A DNA stretch of 62,179 bases from Methanothrix sp. GTDB lineage: Archaea > Halobacteriota > Methanosarcinia > Methanotrichales > Methanotrichaceae. Where the stretch lies: positions 1 through 62,179 of the forward strand of contig NZ_JAOAKP010000002.1 of the NCBI RefSeq assembly GCF_026419855.1. Reading direction: 5' to 3'. Made by a program: the position numbers and the translations under genes. Shown piece after piece: positions 8,519 through 17,229 of this stretch; the stretch's first letter is position 1; every line of letters starts with the position of its first letter. The notes beneath the pieces are model-generated. The model did no database searches. It was not told the DNA's origin and worked only from the letters and a program-made list of their open reading frames with translations.

Positions 8519-9454
8519 TTGGCAGATAATATCTATGTGGTCGGGCATAAGAGTCCGGATACAGATTCCGTGACCTCTGCGATAACATACGCGAACCTGA
8601 AGAACCAGCTTGGAATGAAGGATGTCGTCCCCGCAGCCGCAGGGGAGATCAATAATGAGACAAAATACGTGCTTGAGCACTTCAAGATAGCTCCACCTGT
8701 TGTGCTGAAGGACGCGACCGATAAGAAGGTGATCCTGGTCGATCACAACGAGGTGGGCCAGGCTGTGGACAACATCATGAAGGCTGACATCCAGGAGATC
8801 ATCGACCACCACAAGATAGGGGACATACAGACCGGCAAGCCGATATTCTTCCACAACGAGCCTGTAGGCGCGACCGGAACGATCATCGCCAGCATGTATG
8901 AGCTGAACGGTGTCAAGATTTCAAAGGAGATGGCAGGCCTGATGATGGCCGCGATTCTGAGCGATACAGTTCTCTTCAAGTCTCCCACATGCACCGACAA
9001 GGACAAGGCGACAGTGGAGAAACTCTCGAAGATCTGTGGCGAGGATCCGCAGAAGTTCGGCATGGAGATGCTCAAGGCGAAGAGCGATATAAAGTCGAAG
9101 ACAGCGAAGGACATAGTCTTCGGCGACTTCAAGAAGTTCGACTTCAGCGGTGTCAAGGCAGGCGTCGGCCAGATCGAGGTCATGGATCTCGCAGATCTCG
9201 CTCCGAAGCGTGAGGAGATCCTCGCAGAGATGAGAAAGACCATGGAGTCTGAGAAGCTCGATATGGTTGTGCTGATGCTCACAGATGTCATCAAGGAGGC
9301 CTCAGATCTCCTCTTCGTCGGCACAGATGAAGCGAAGGCGGGATTCGAGAAGGCGTTCGGCGGAAAGGTCGTCAACAACTCCATCTACAAGGAGAAGGTG
9401 CTCTCAAGAAAGAAGCAGGTCATCCCGCCACTCGAGTCAGCATTCAAGAAGTGA
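8519..9454 (+). CDS. ppaC: manganese-dependent inorganic pyrophosphatase (family II)
   Basis: DHH-family pyrophosphatase that hydrolyses PPi to two phosphates. This matters in Methanothrix because the AMP-forming acetyl-CoA synthetase releases PPi (established pathway knowledge). Metal-binding motifs are GHKSPDTDSV, DHNEVGQ and DHHKIGD, and a DHHA2 domain with LSRKKQVIPPLE closes the protein. The frame is open from 8423, but GAGGTG (8507-8512) is spaced for TTG 8519, giving 311 residues as in the family; GTG 8510 and TTG 8513 are alternatives. The extra upstream residues do not resemble the family. Confidence 0.93.
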   Translation: MADNIYVVGHKSPDTDSVTSAITYANLKNQLGMKDVVPAAAGEINNETKYVLEHFKIAPPVVLKDATDKKVILVDHNEVGQAVDNIMKADIQEIIDHHKIGDIQTGKPIFFHNEPVGATGTIIASMYELNGVKISKEMAGLMMAAILSDTVLFKSPTCTDKDKATVEKLSKICGEDPQKFGMEMLKAKSDIKSKTAKDIVFGDFKKFDFSGVKAGVGQIEVMDLADLAPKREEILAEMRKTMESEKLDMVVLMLTDVIKEASDLLFVGTDEAKAGFEKAFGGKVVNNSIYKEKVLSRKKQVIPPLESAFKK

Positions 9455-9668
9455 GAGCCCCCTTATATCCTTTTTACATCAGGCTGCGTACTTCATCTGG
9501 TGTAAGCTGGGCGTTTGGGAGTCCTCGCTTCTTTAAGCTACGGTTCAGCCCTGTGATCCAGGATACGAAGACCCGCAGCTCACGGAAGGCCAGACAGGAT
9601 CAAGATCTCCAACAAGTCAGGCCCTCAGCGACCTGAGCCTGAGGCGGCTGCTGAGATCCGTAAAACCA

Positions 9669-10055
9669 TCAGAGATCACCTTTGGTCCTGCTGAGCTTCT
9701 CCATGAGCTTTCTTATCGATCCCGGGACCCTGGAGTCCGTCTTACCGATCTCAGCAGCGGTATTTATGGTCGCCCTCACCGCTCTGCCCATACCCCTCAT
9801 CATGGTCAGCGCTATCTCGGGATCTATGCCGTACTGCTCTATGTACTGCCCCCTGGTCAAACGCATACCTCCACCGGTGATGTATATCGGGTCTCCTATG
9901 ACAGGGGTTATCTTTCCTGCAGGCAGCCTCCACTGAAAATCATCCGGCTCCGAGCACTGGAGCCAGTCCTCATTATCATTGACGCCCTGCTCAAGCTGCT
10001 GGGTATCGAGAAGGTTCACAGAACCGCAGTGATGACAGATGAGTTTCTTAATCAT
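9669..10055 (-). CDS. uncharacterised zinc-ribbon protein, paralogue 1
   Basis: 128 residues, not recognised as a named family. The N-terminal CHHC (CxxC) and a following WLQC give a small ribbon-like module, then WRLPAG, then a segment YITGGGMRLTRGQYIEQYGIDPEIALTMMR. The C-terminus is a basic helix. The downstream neighbour at 10179-10478 has the same order of elements, so the two are tandem paralogues. I use ATG 10055 (GGTGAT ribosome site) rather than GTG 10061. A TATA-like AATAATATA lies just upstream, so it probably has its own promoter. Confidence 0.65.
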   Translation of the reverse strand: MIKKLICHHCGSVNLLDTQQLEQGVNDNEDWLQCSEPDDFQWRLPAGKITPVIGDPIYITGGGMRLTRGQYIEQYGIDPEIALTMMRGMGRAVRATINTAAEIGKTDSRVPGSIRKLMEKLSRTKGDL

Positions 10056-10178
10056 TATCACATCACCAACACTATATTATTTCCGTATTGAAAGCATGTA
10101 TATATAACTTATGTTTTATATCTATAATATTTCTCTCCACTGCCCTGTATCCAACATGGACTTTTTCTCACATGCGCA

Positions 10179-10478
10179 TCATTTATTCCCATCACTCCTC
10201 CTGCTGCTCAGGATTATGTGCTCGCGCATGTACTTTATCGCCTTCTCAGGATCCACTCCGAAGAGCTCTATGAACTCTTCCCTCTTATGGAGGTTGTTCA
10301 ACATATCAATATAATACACATTTCCGTCTGACAGCTCCTTCTTCGCTGTTGGAGCTCTCCACTCCCTTCCAGCTGGCGGGAGGCACTCCACCCAGCCCTT
10401 CCCGAGATCGATCTTCTTCGTCCTCTTCACATCGATCTCAGCACCACAGCAACCACAGATGTATCTCTTTCCGAACAT
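10179..10478 (-). CDS. uncharacterised zinc-ribbon protein, paralogue 2
   Basis: 99 residues, paralogous to the gene at 9669. It has CGCC (CxxC), a later WVEC, then EWRAP, then YYIDMLNNLHKREEFIELFGVDPEKAIKYMR, which aligns with the paralogue's YI...RGQYIEQYGIDPEIALTMMR. ATG 10478 is preferred over GTG 10487. CAATATAAAAAAT about 20 nt upstream looks like a TATA box with a very short leader. Function unknown; a DNA- or protein-binding role is only suggested by the ribbon. Confidence 0.65.
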   Translation of the reverse strand: MFGKRYICGCCGAEIDVKRTKKIDLGKGWVECLPPAGREWRAPTAKKELSDGNVYYIDMLNNLHKREEFIELFGVDPEKAIKYMREHIILSSRRSDGNK

Positions 10479-10803
10479 ATCTAACACCCATTTTTTATAT
10501 TGCTGATACTAGCTTATAGACTTTTTGGATGAAGTTTATCTATTATAATTATGTTATTTTGGTTCTGAGGTGCTGAGCTGATCAGCCGCTCTGGCTGTGT
10601 GATGTAAAGTGTGTAGCAATCGGGCACCACAACCCAGCCTGGAAGGCGATCTGAGCTTCGCTCTTATCCATATGATAACTTGCCTGTAGCACTGGTCATG
10701 CTAAACGAATGGACAGGGCTTCTAGCAAGTCTGCCGGCAATGACATCCAAGCTGCTGAATACATAATAGCGATTGCAGCTTTTGATCCTGCCGCCCCTGC
10801 ATC
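10479..10803. other. intergenic region with a partial family C repeat
   Basis: About 325 bp without a convincing gene. It contains the promoter of the upstream zinc-ribbon gene and, from CGCTCTT at 10659, the left half of a family C element (CGCTCTTATCCATATGAT), which degrades by about 10740. I see no other structure. Confidence 0.5.
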
Positions 10804-11283
10804 TCAGCAGATGCTCTTCCAGATCCTGTCACCAACGTGATGGATCGACTCAACAGCCTTCCCCTCGCCCTTCATCTCCGGACCGGCCCGAAGCGCTCTC
10901 CCAACAGCAAGCGGCTTCCTGTGCCGCTCTTCCACGACCACGACGAGGTCTCCGGCCTCGATTTCGGGATCTGCATGCACTATCCCAGGGCCCATCACAT
11001 CAGCGCCGTTTGCTATAAATCTCACAGCGCCTGAATCCACCACCACGGTTCGCCCTTTTGGGGACAGCTCGATGGCCCCCAGGACTGTGAAGAACGGCTC
11101 TCCATCTATTATCATCATAAGGGGTTTACCGTTAACGATTATGATCTCAAAACCCTCGTCGGTCTCGGCGAGCTCCATTGAGGCTCTTCTCAGAGCATCG
11201 GGATCCTCGATCCGGTCCCCGATTGCGCTCAGTATCCTTTTGACCTCACTGCCCTTCAGGTGGTGCCTGGATTTGATCCTCAT
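10804..11283 (-). CDS. PUA-domain RNA-binding protein (COG2016, MCT-1/Tma20-like)
   Basis: 159 residues. The N-terminal half ([19 protein letters not shown]) resembles the pre-PUA domain of the MCT-1/Tma20 family. The C-terminal half is a PUA domain with [23 protein letters not shown], where the G-A-xx-V-xxPG pattern is typical, and KPLAVGRAL. Eukaryotic relatives act in translation re-initiation and 40S recycling; the archaeal role is inferred to be rRNA/tRNA binding. It diverges from the LSm gene with 94 bp between the starts. Confidence 0.85.
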   Translation of the reverse strand: MRIKSRHHLKGSEVKRILSAIGDRIEDPDALRRASMELAETDEGFEIIIVNGKPLMMIIDGEPFFTVLGAIELSPKGRTVVVDSGAVRFIANGADVMGPGIVHADPEIEAGDLVVVVEERHRKPLAVGRALRAGPEMKGEGKAVESIHHVGDRIWKSIC

Positions 11284-11306
11284 GGCAACCAGGTTTTCCC
11301 CGACAA

Positions 11307-11316
11307 ATTTAAATAT
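11307..11316 (+). promoter_or_regulatory. TATA box of the LSm-rpl37e-purF transcript
   Basis: AATTTAAATATG lies about 65 nt before the LSm start. It is the best TATA candidate for the three-gene unit LSm, rpl37e, purF, which have gaps of only 10 and 3 nt. Confidence 0.45.
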
Positions 11317-11377
11317 GCAACGAGACAGTCACGTGCAGATAAGCATTTTGCTGGTACATCAGCGTGGAGAGGAGTTG

Positions 11378-11593
11378 ATGGCTCAGAGGCCGCTTGATAT
11401 TTTGAATGAATCGCTAAATTCGCCCGTGATAGTAAAGCTCAAGGATGGAAGGGCGTTTCGCGGAGAGCTCCAGGGATATGACATACACATGAACCTGGTA
11501 CTGGAGAACACAGAGGAGATCGCAGAGGGCACAGCACGCAAGATCGGGGCTGTGATAGTTCGTGGGGACAACGTCGTCTACATATCGCCATGA
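11378..11593 (+). CDS. Sm-like (LSm/SmAP) RNA-binding protein
   Basis: 71-residue archaeal Sm protein that forms heptameric rings on U-rich RNA. Sm1 ([31 protein letters not shown]) and Sm2 ([15 protein letters not shown], the IRG-type motif) are complete. The start is ATG 11378, preceded by GGAGAGGAG; the longer open frame upstream is not coding. Coupling to rpl37e 10 nt downstream is a widespread archaeal arrangement. Confidence 0.95.
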   Translation: MAQRPLDILNESLNSPVIVKLKDGRAFRGELQGYDIHMNLVLENTEEIAEGTARKIGAVIVRGDNVVYISP

Positions 11594-11603
11594 GGTGAAC
11601 TAG

Positions 11604-11774
11604 ATGAGCAAAGGCACGCCCTCTATGGGCAAATGTCATAAAAGGACGCATGTAAGGTGCAGGAGATGCGGCAAGCTCTCATACAACTTCAACAGAAAGA
11701 CATGCGTCGCATGCGGTTTCGGCAGATCGAAGAGGCTCAGAAGTTACAAGTGGATGCGTAAGGCTGGATACTGA
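11604..11774 (+). CDS. rpl37e: 50S ribosomal protein eL37
   Basis: 56 residues, found by reading the sequence between LSm and purF. It starts [20 protein letters not shown] and has a four-cysteine zinc site: CxxC (RCRRCG) and CxxC (CVACGF). The C-terminus is [19 protein letters not shown] site lies 7 nt before the ATG. purF starts 3 nt after the stop. Confidence 0.95.
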   Translation: MSKGTPSMGKCHKRTHVRCRRCGKLSYNFNRKTCVACGFGRSKRLRSYKWMRKAGY

Positions 11775-11777
11775 AAT

Positions 11778-13202
11778 ATGCGAGATGCATGCGGGGTCGT
11801 CGGGATCTCGGTGGGGGACACGAACAAAAACGTGGCGAAGAGGATCTACTATGCCCTGCATGCATTGCAGCACCGCGGCCAGGAGGCTGCCGGCATCTGT
11901 GTGCATGACGGGAAGTCCATACACAGTTACCGTGGGCTGGGATTGGTCGCGGATGTCTTCACCGAGGCCCAGATCGGACTTCTTCCTGGGCCAGTTGGGA
12001 TTGGCCATGTACGCTATCCCACATCAGGAGCGCACACGCTGGAGAACAGCCAGCCGATTCTTGTTAAATACAGGGACAAGACCATCGCAATAGCCCACAA
12101 CGGCAACCTTGTGAACTCAGGGGAGCTGAGGACAGAGCTCGAGAGCGCTGGTGATATCTTCTCCACAACATCAGATACAGAGGTAATAGCTCACCTCCTT
12201 GTGAAGGAGATTCAGCGATACGATCTGGCAGATGCGATGAGAGCTGTCATGCGGAGGCTTGTCGGCTCCTATTCTCTGGCGATCATGTGCAACAACACTG
12301 TTATCGGGCTCAGGGATCCGCGCGGGATAAAGCCGCTCTGCATCGGGGCGCTTGATGATGGATTCATGGTGGCATCTGAGAGCGTTGCCATCGATGCGCT
12401 CAACGGCAGGCTCATAAGAGACGTCGCGCCAGGCGAGATGGTCGTGCTGAAAGATGGTGGAATGAAGTGCATCAAGCTCGTGAACTCTCCAAAACCTGCG
12501 CACTGCATATTCGAGTACGTCTACTTCGCGAGGCCTGACAGCATCATGGACACGAAGCTCATCTATGATGTCAGGGTGAACATAGGCTGTATTCTCGCGG
12601 AAGAGCATCCAGCAGATGCGGATATTGTCTCCCCGATTCCGGACTCCGGGATCACGATGGCTGTCGGATACCACCAGCGCTCCGGTATAAGGTACAAGGA
12701 GTGCCTCATGAAAAACCGTTACGTGGGGAGGACTTTCATCATGCCGGATCAATCCATGAGAGAGGCAGCGGTGCGCATGAAGATGAACACAATCAGGCCG
12801 AACATCGAGGGGCAGCGCATCGTTCTTGTGGACGACAGCATAGTCAGAGGCACCACGAGCCGCAGGATCGTGAAGATGGTGAAGGATGCCGGAGCGCGGA
12901 AGGTCCACGTGAGGATAGGAAGCCCGCCGATAATAGCGCCCTGCTATCTCGGAATCGATATGGCGAGCAGGGATGAGCTCATAGCAGCGCACAAGACCGT
13001 GGCAGGCGTCGAGACTGTTATAGATGCGGACTCTCTGGGATACGTGAGCCTGGATGGGCTGATAAAGGCCATCGGCCTTCCGGAGGATCACTTCTGCACC
13101 GGCTGCCTCACCGGCGTCTACCCTTTAGAAATACCCGGTGAGAAATGCGTGATCTCACAGAGGCGGCTGACAGACTTCCCGTCGAGGGATGATGGAGAGT
13201 AG
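11778..13202 (+). CDS. purF: amidophosphoribosyltransferase
   Basis: First committed step of purine synthesis: PRPP plus glutamine to phosphoribosylamine. 474 residues. The N-terminal nucleophile cysteine is Cys5 after a four-residue propeptide (MRDA), so maturation should expose it. The PRPP-binding loop is IVLVDDSIVRGTTS. Cysteines matching the Bacillus-type [4Fe-4S] ligands are present (HCIFEYVYFARPDS, APCYLGIDM, FCTGCLTG), so this is the iron-sulfur form of the enzyme. It is translationally close to rpl37e. Confidence 0.96.
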   Translation: MRDACGVVGISVGDTNKNVAKRIYYALHALQHRGQEAAGICVHDGKSIHSYRGLGLVADVFTEAQIGLLPGPVGIGHVRYPTSGAHTLENSQPILVKYRDKTIAIAHNGNLVNSGELRTELESAGDIFSTTSDTEVIAHLLVKEIQRYDLADAMRAVMRRLVGSYSLAIMCNNTVIGLRDPRGIKPLCIGALDDGFMVASESVAIDALNGRLIRDVAPGEMVVLKDGGMKCIKLVNSPKPAHCIFEYVYFARPDSIMDTKLIYDVRVNIGCILAEEHPADADIVSPIPDSGITMAVGYHQRSGIRYKECLMKNRYVGRTFIMPDQSMREAAVRMKMNTIRPNIEGQRIVLVDDSIVRGTTSRRIVKMVKDAGARKVHVRIGSPPIIAPCYLGIDMASRDELIAAHKTVAGVETVIDADSLGYVSLDGLIKAIGLPEDHFCTGCLTGVYPLEIPGEKCVISQRRLTDFPSRDDGE

Positions 13203-13215
13203 CAGGGCGCAAACT

Positions 13216-13243
13216 ACGGTCTTCAGGCCGGAGAGGAGGTCAC
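13216..13243 (+). repeat. hairpin plus GGAGGTC motif, copy 1
   Basis: ACGGTCTTCAGGCCGG followed by AGAGGAGGTCACC. The same arrangement (short GC hairpin with a TTCxGG or TTTAGG loop, then GGAGGTC) recurs at 15883 and 43442. It lies just after purF, so it could act as a terminator, but its recurrence suggests relics of an insertion-sequence end. Confidence 0.4.
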
Positions 13244-13291
13244 CTATCGAGGGAGCGTGGCTGTTTCAGGAGTTGGTGTCCTTTCCCCGCA

Positions 13292-13521
13292 TGCTCTCAT
13301 CCATATTATAGTATTCCGCATAAGTTGATATAATATTACATATTACATAAAATTATGTATGAAGTATGATATATCCAGAAGATTTTAAATTGGCTTATAT
13401 GAAGTGGCGCAAAGAACTATAATGCCAGAAGAGGAACTGGTCCTGCTATGCATTCTTGTAGAATGAGCAATTCCAGCAACCAGCATCCTCGACCTCTAAG
13501 TTGCCGAAAAACACATGAGCG
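13292..13521 (+). mobile_element. family C repeat interrupted by a family A element
   Basis: The left piece GCTCTCATCCATAT (about 13293-13306) and the right piece starting TGCCAGAAG (about 13423) and ending ATGAGCG (13521) together match the family C element at 22223-22345. The join falls exactly at the family A insertion, so C was present first. Confidence 0.6.
13309..13419 (+). mobile_element. family A miniature element, 111 bp, TA duplication
   Basis: Starts TAGTATTCCGC and ends GCGCAAAGAACTA, giving imperfect inverted ends. It is flanked on both sides by TA (13307-13308 and 13420-13421). The 111-bp sequence is about 85-90 percent identical by eye to the reverse complement of 25195-25305, which has the same length and the same TA flanks. 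TA duplication is typical of IS630/Tc1-mariner-type transposition. No coding capacity. Confidence 0.7.
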
Positions 13522-13547
13522 TTTCCGCATATCAAAATGCTGAGGGT

Positions 13548-15794
13548 CTAACCCCTGTACTCGCCTCCCACGATCTCCCTGATCCTGGCAGCCGTCTTAG
13601 GGCCGACTTTTTCCACGGCCATCAGCTCCTCCTCGGTCGCTGTCATGATCCTCTCTACAGATCCGAAGTGGCGCAGCAGACTGCGTGCCACTGACGGCCC
13701 GACACCAGGAAGCGCTGATACAATGTACTCCTGCTGCTCCTTCAGCGTTCTGGAGGTCTTCCTGCCATGCGGCTTAACATCCCTGTAGCCGGCCTCGTGC
13801 TCCCTTCTCGCCATCAGCGAGATCAGAGCCGCGCTCTCCTCGATGTTTGCCGTCGGCACGATCGGCACTCCGAAATCCACTGCTATTGTTGCGAGAGTTC
13901 CCCTGACAGCATTCGGATGGACCTGCCTGGCATAGAGATTCTGGCCCTCTATGATCAGGAGCGGTCGGTCGTATGTTCTCGCAAGATCTCCTATCTGCCT
14001 GAAGAGATCCCGCTCAGGATCCACGATCGAATCGATGAGATCGTCCGCTGTTTTGCGCTCTATGCCGAGCCTCTCGGATAGAACGTAATCTCCGACCTCA
14101 AGAGACCTCAGGACTATCCTGAGCCCGGACCTCTCAAGAAGCCTGGCCATATCGCGCTCGCGTGGATCGACGATTATAAGAGGCACGTCCTCATCATTTC
14201 CGCAGATCTCGGTGATGCTGATCTGCCTGGCTGTCTTCGCAGGCACGGATGCTGCAGCAGGGTCAGCAGGCAGGGGCTCTGCCATGCCCTGCAGCTGCCT
14301 CCTCATTGTCCTTTCCTTCCGGTCGCTTATCCAGTAGTATGCCTCGTCCCTTGTCCCCTTCGCGATCAGCACAACAACCCTGCCGGCCCTTGCACGCCCT
14401 GTTCTGCCCTTGCGCTGTATGCTTCTTATCTCAGATGGCACCGGCTCGTAGAACAGAACCATATCCGTGGACGGTATGTCTATGCCCTCCTCTCCGACAG
14501 AGGTCGCTATGAGAACATTGTACTCTCCAGATCTGAACTTCTCCAGTATCTCAGACTGCTTTTTCTGGCTCAACCCCTCATCGTTCTCTCTGCTCGCCTG
14601 GCCAACAAAGCGAACGGGTCTCACTGCATCAGAGGCGTTTGACTGAAGAAACCTGAGAAGAGCTGTCGCTGTGTCGCGGTAGTTTGTGAACACGATTATC
14701 CTCGACTCCGGCGCCTCCTCAAGCTGATCCTCGATGATCTCGAGCGCCCTGCTGAGCTTCGGGTGCTCCAGATCCATATCCTCCAGCAGTGAGAGAACAT
14801 GCTGTATCCTGGGATCCTCCATGAGCCTGCGGGACGCCTTCGATCCGCCTCTTGATCTCGCCTCCTGAGCCAGGCGCTCGAGGTACTGCCTCAGAGCGCT
14901 CACCCCCTGGGTCTCAGCGAGCTCGACTGCGTGCTTGAGCTTGAGGATCTCCGCAAGCAGAGAGATTCCCCTGAAGATGTTCTGGTTCGGACCACGTGCA
15001 AGCTCGCTGCTGAACCGCTTCTGCAGGTCGAGAAGCTCGCCCTTTGAAGTCCTGGGATCTATTCTGCACATCCCGAGGCTGTTGATCTCCTCCATCCTCT
15101 CGCTCACCAGGCCATCTATCACACCCCGTATCTTCTGGAGCTGCTCCGGAACCTCCACCTTTATCCACTCTATCTCCCTGTGATGGACGAATGGGGCAAC
15201 ATCAGGATCGCTCTCGCTCTTCGTCTCGATGCTCTCTATCCCGAGATTGGAGCAGATCTCGGCTACCCTCTCAGCATCGCTTCCAGGGCTTGCTGTCATC
15301 CCCAGGACAAGCGGATCCCTTGCCTCTCTCCTGTAGCGGTCTGCTATGTAGACATAGGCATAGTTTCCCGTTGCCCTGTGTGCCTCATCGAATATCACCA
15401 GCGATACATCCCTGAGGTCCATCCTGCCTGATAGGAGATCGTTCTCCACGACCTGAGGGGTCGAGACCACTATCCTGGTGCTCCTCCATATCTCAGCCCT
15501 GCTCTCAGGATCCGTCTCCCCTGTCACAGATTCGACGTACTCCGGGGCTGTGAGAACCCTGCGGAGAAACGCAGCATGCTGCTCCACCAGTGGACGCGTT
15601 GGCGCCAGGAAGAGCACCCTGCCCCTCTCGAGGCGAGCAAGCAGGACCATCAGCGCCACGATGGTCTTCCCCAGACCGGTCGGCATAACAACCAGCGTCG
15701 ATCTGCGCAGCGCTCTGGCGGCAAGATCTATTTGAAAGAGCCGCTTCTCCACGGTCTCTGGTTTGAGAAGCGGATGGACCAGGTATGACATCAT
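13548..15794 (-). CDS. hef: Hef-type fork DNA helicase/XPF nuclease
   Basis: 748-residue archaeal Hef, a processor of stalled replication forks. The N-terminal SF2 helicase has Walker A MPTGLGKTI (residues 37-45), the DEAH box FDEAHRATGNY (near 135) and motif VI QRKGRTGRARAG. An XPF nuclease domain follows: VDPRERD, VGDYVLSERLGIERKTADDLIDSI with the ERK core intact. A tandem helix-hairpin-helix (ALPGVGPSVARSLL, VEKVGPKTAARIRE) closes it. All catalytic motifs are present. ATG at 15794 or 15791. It is transcribed alone. Confidence 0.95.
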   Translation of the reverse strand: MMSYLVHPLLKPETVEKRLFQIDLAARALRRSTLVVMPTGLGKTIVALMVLLARLERGRVLFLAPTRPLVEQHAAFLRRVLTAPEYVESVTGETDPESRAEIWRSTRIVVSTPQVVENDLLSGRMDLRDVSLVIFDEAHRATGNYAYVYIADRYRREARDPLVLGMTASPGSDAERVAEICSNLGIESIETKSESDPDVAPFVHHREIEWIKVEVPEQLQKIRGVIDGLVSERMEEINSLGMCRIDPRTSKGELLDLQKRFSSELARGPNQNIFRGISLLAEILKLKHAVELAETQGVSALRQYLERLAQEARSRGGSKASRRLMEDPRIQHVLSLLEDMDLEHPKLSRALEIIEDQLEEAPESRIIVFTNYRDTATALLRFLQSNASDAVRPVRFVGQASRENDEGLSQKKQSEILEKFRSGEYNVLIATSVGEEGIDIPSTDMVLFYEPVPSEIRSIQRKGRTGRARAGRVVVLIAKGTRDEAYYWISDRKERTMRRQLQGMAEPLPADPAAASVPAKTARQISITEICGNDEDVPLIIVDPRERDMARLLERSGLRIVLRSLEVGDYVLSERLGIERKTADDLIDSIVDPERDLFRQIGDLARTYDRPLLIIEGQNLYARQVHPNAVRGTLATIAVDFGVPIVPTANIEESAALISLMARREHEAGYRDVKPHGRKTSRTLKEQQEYIVSALPGVGPSVARSLLRHFGSVERIMTATEEELMAVEKVGPKTAARIREIVGGEYRG

Positions 15795-15882
15795 CTCTCA
15801 GTGGGCATGTGACGATATCTTTTTTTTGGAGTCCTTTCCAAAGATCTCCTGGATTGTTGATAGAAGAGCAGCAGGCTCAAAA

Positions 15883-15910
15883 TCCGGTCTTCTGGCCGGA
15901 GAGGAGGTCG
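15883..15910. repeat. hairpin plus GGAGGTC motif, copy 2
   Basis: TCCGG (15883-15887) and CCGGA (15896-15900) form a small stem with a TTCTGG-type loop, followed by GAGGAGGTCGC. It lies between the divergent hef and TPR genes, so it is not a terminator of either, which favours a dispersed-repeat origin. Confidence 0.4.
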
Positions 15911-15983
15911 CTGCAGCTCACCTTTGATACTCGAATCGCGCTGACCGGAATCTATATTTGATCTCCGCTGCATGGAGCGCAGC

Positions 15984-16661
15984 ATGAGAAAACTGACAGT
16001 GTTGCTCATTCTGATCCTGATCTCTGATTTATCCATGGCTCAGAGCACGCCGCAGGAGCTTGTTGAAAATGCAAAGGCGCTTTTTGCTGCGAAGGATTAC
16101 GATCAGGCCCTGAATCTCACAGAGAGTGCTCTCAGAATGGACGGCAGCCTGGAGCAGGCCTGGCTCCTCCGGGGGAAGATACTGCTCACAAGAGGCATGA
16201 TGAGAGATGCATACCAGAGCTTCGATAGGGCCACACAGCTGGACGTATCTGATGCAGAGGCATGGAACTTCAAGGGGATCATACTGGTAGCAATGAAGAG
16301 ATACAACGATTCGCTGCAGTGTTTCGATGCGGCAATCCAGGCAGATCCCATGAACTACGAGGCATGGAGCAACAAGGGCAACACGCTCGTAAGCATGGGG
16401 CGACTCGATGACGCATTATCTGCATTTGATAGGTCTATCATCATAAATCAGACATATATCGGCGCCTGGATAGGCAAGGGGATAGCCCTCTACTACCAGG
16501 AGCGGTACCACGAGGCTGTGGCGATGTATGATCGGGCTCTCCAGCTTGATCCCGGCAATCCAAATGCCCTACGCAACAAGGGCCTCGCACTGCAAAAGCT
16601 CGGCATGAATAAAGAGGCTGAGGAGGCCTTCAGAGCTGCGGAGATGAACCAGAAGAGATGA
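15984..16661 (+). CDS. secreted TPR-repeat protein
   Basis: About 225 residues. A signal peptide (MRKLTVLLILILISDLSMAQ) is followed by about five to six tetratricopeptide repeats, seen as repeated blocks such as AWLLRGKILLTRGMMRDAYQSF, AWNFKGIILVAMKRYNDSLQCF, AWSNKGNTLVSMGRLDDALSAF and ALRNKGLALQKLGMNKEAEEAF. It probably acts as an extracytoplasmic protein-binding scaffold; the partner is unknown. I prefer ATG 15984 (GGAGCG at 15974) over ATG 15972. No obvious operon partner; comD follows after 58 nt. Confidence 0.85.
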   Translation: MRKLTVLLILILISDLSMAQSTPQELVENAKALFAAKDYDQALNLTESALRMDGSLEQAWLLRGKILLTRGMMRDAYQSFDRATQLDVSDAEAWNFKGIILVAMKRYNDSLQCFDAAIQADPMNYEAWSNKGNTLVSMGRLDDALSAFDRSIIINQTYIGAWIGKGIALYYQERYHEAVAMYDRALQLDPGNPNALRNKGLALQKLGMNKEAEEAFRAAEMNQKR

Positions 16662-16719
16662 CAGGACGCTCAACAATCAGCGCCTGAAGTTGTTACGAAT
16701 CTATAAAGAGTTATCAATC

Positions 16720-17229
16720 ATGCCCGCTGAACTCAGACCAAGCGAGCGGATCTACAGAGGGATGAAAAGCGCCGGCATAGACCTTGTCGCCTCTGTTCCA
16801 TGTGTGAACCTCCAGGAGCTTCTATGCCTCCTGTCATCTGATCCGGATATCATCCACATACCCGTCACAAGAGAGGAGGAGGGCATCGGGGTGTGCGCAG
16901 GCGCATACATGGGCGGCAGGAGCCCGGCGATCGCGATGCAGAACTCAGGTCTTGGCAACAGCATAAATGCCCTGGCATCCCTGAACATGCTCTACGGGAT
17001 ACCGGTGCTCATGGTGATTAGCCATCGTGGTACTCCTGGGGAGCGTCTCGTGGGCCAGATCCCGATGGGGAGGCTGACAGAGCCGCTGCTGAACACGATG
17101 GGAATAAAATTCTTCCGTCCCCGACCACATGAGGCTGAGGAGATAATAGAGAACGCATGGAGACTTGCAGTGAATGAGAGGCGGCCTGTTGCAGTTCTCC
17201 TCGACATACAGTTCTGGGAGGGCAGATGA
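16720..17229 (+). CDS. comD: sulfopyruvate decarboxylase, alpha subunit
   Basis: 169 residues. With ComE it decarboxylates sulfopyruvate to sulfoacetaldehyde in coenzyme M synthesis. It shows the N-terminal pyrimidine-binding half of a TPP enzyme: TREEEGIGVCAGAYMGG carries the conserved glutamate, and QNSGLGNSINALASL follows. The start is ATG 16720; the frame upstream is open but not family-like. It overlaps comE by ATGA (17226-17229), so the two subunits are translationally coupled. Confidence 0.93.
   Translation: MPAELRPSERIYRGMKSAGIDLVASVPCVNLQELLCLLSSDPDIIHIPVTREEEGIGVCAGAYMGGRSPAIAMQNSGLGNSINALASLNMLYGIPVLMVISHRGTPGERLVGQIPMGRLTEPLLNTMGIKFFRPRPHEAEEIIENAWRLAVNERRPVAVLLDIQFWEGR

Larger units (their letters stand above)
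13203..13547. other. intergenic region with hairpin and nested repeats
   Basis: 345 bp between the converging purF and hef genes. It holds a hairpin-plus-GAGGTC motif (13216-13243) and a family C element (about 13292-13521) interrupted by a family A element (13309-13419). No gene is supported. Confidence 0.6.

Noticed and set aside
13300-13520. Possible CRISPR array or tandem repeat between purF and hef
   Set aside because: The repeats are dispersed single copies of different families, not regularly spaced units with spacers. I saw no CRISPR array anywhere in the window.
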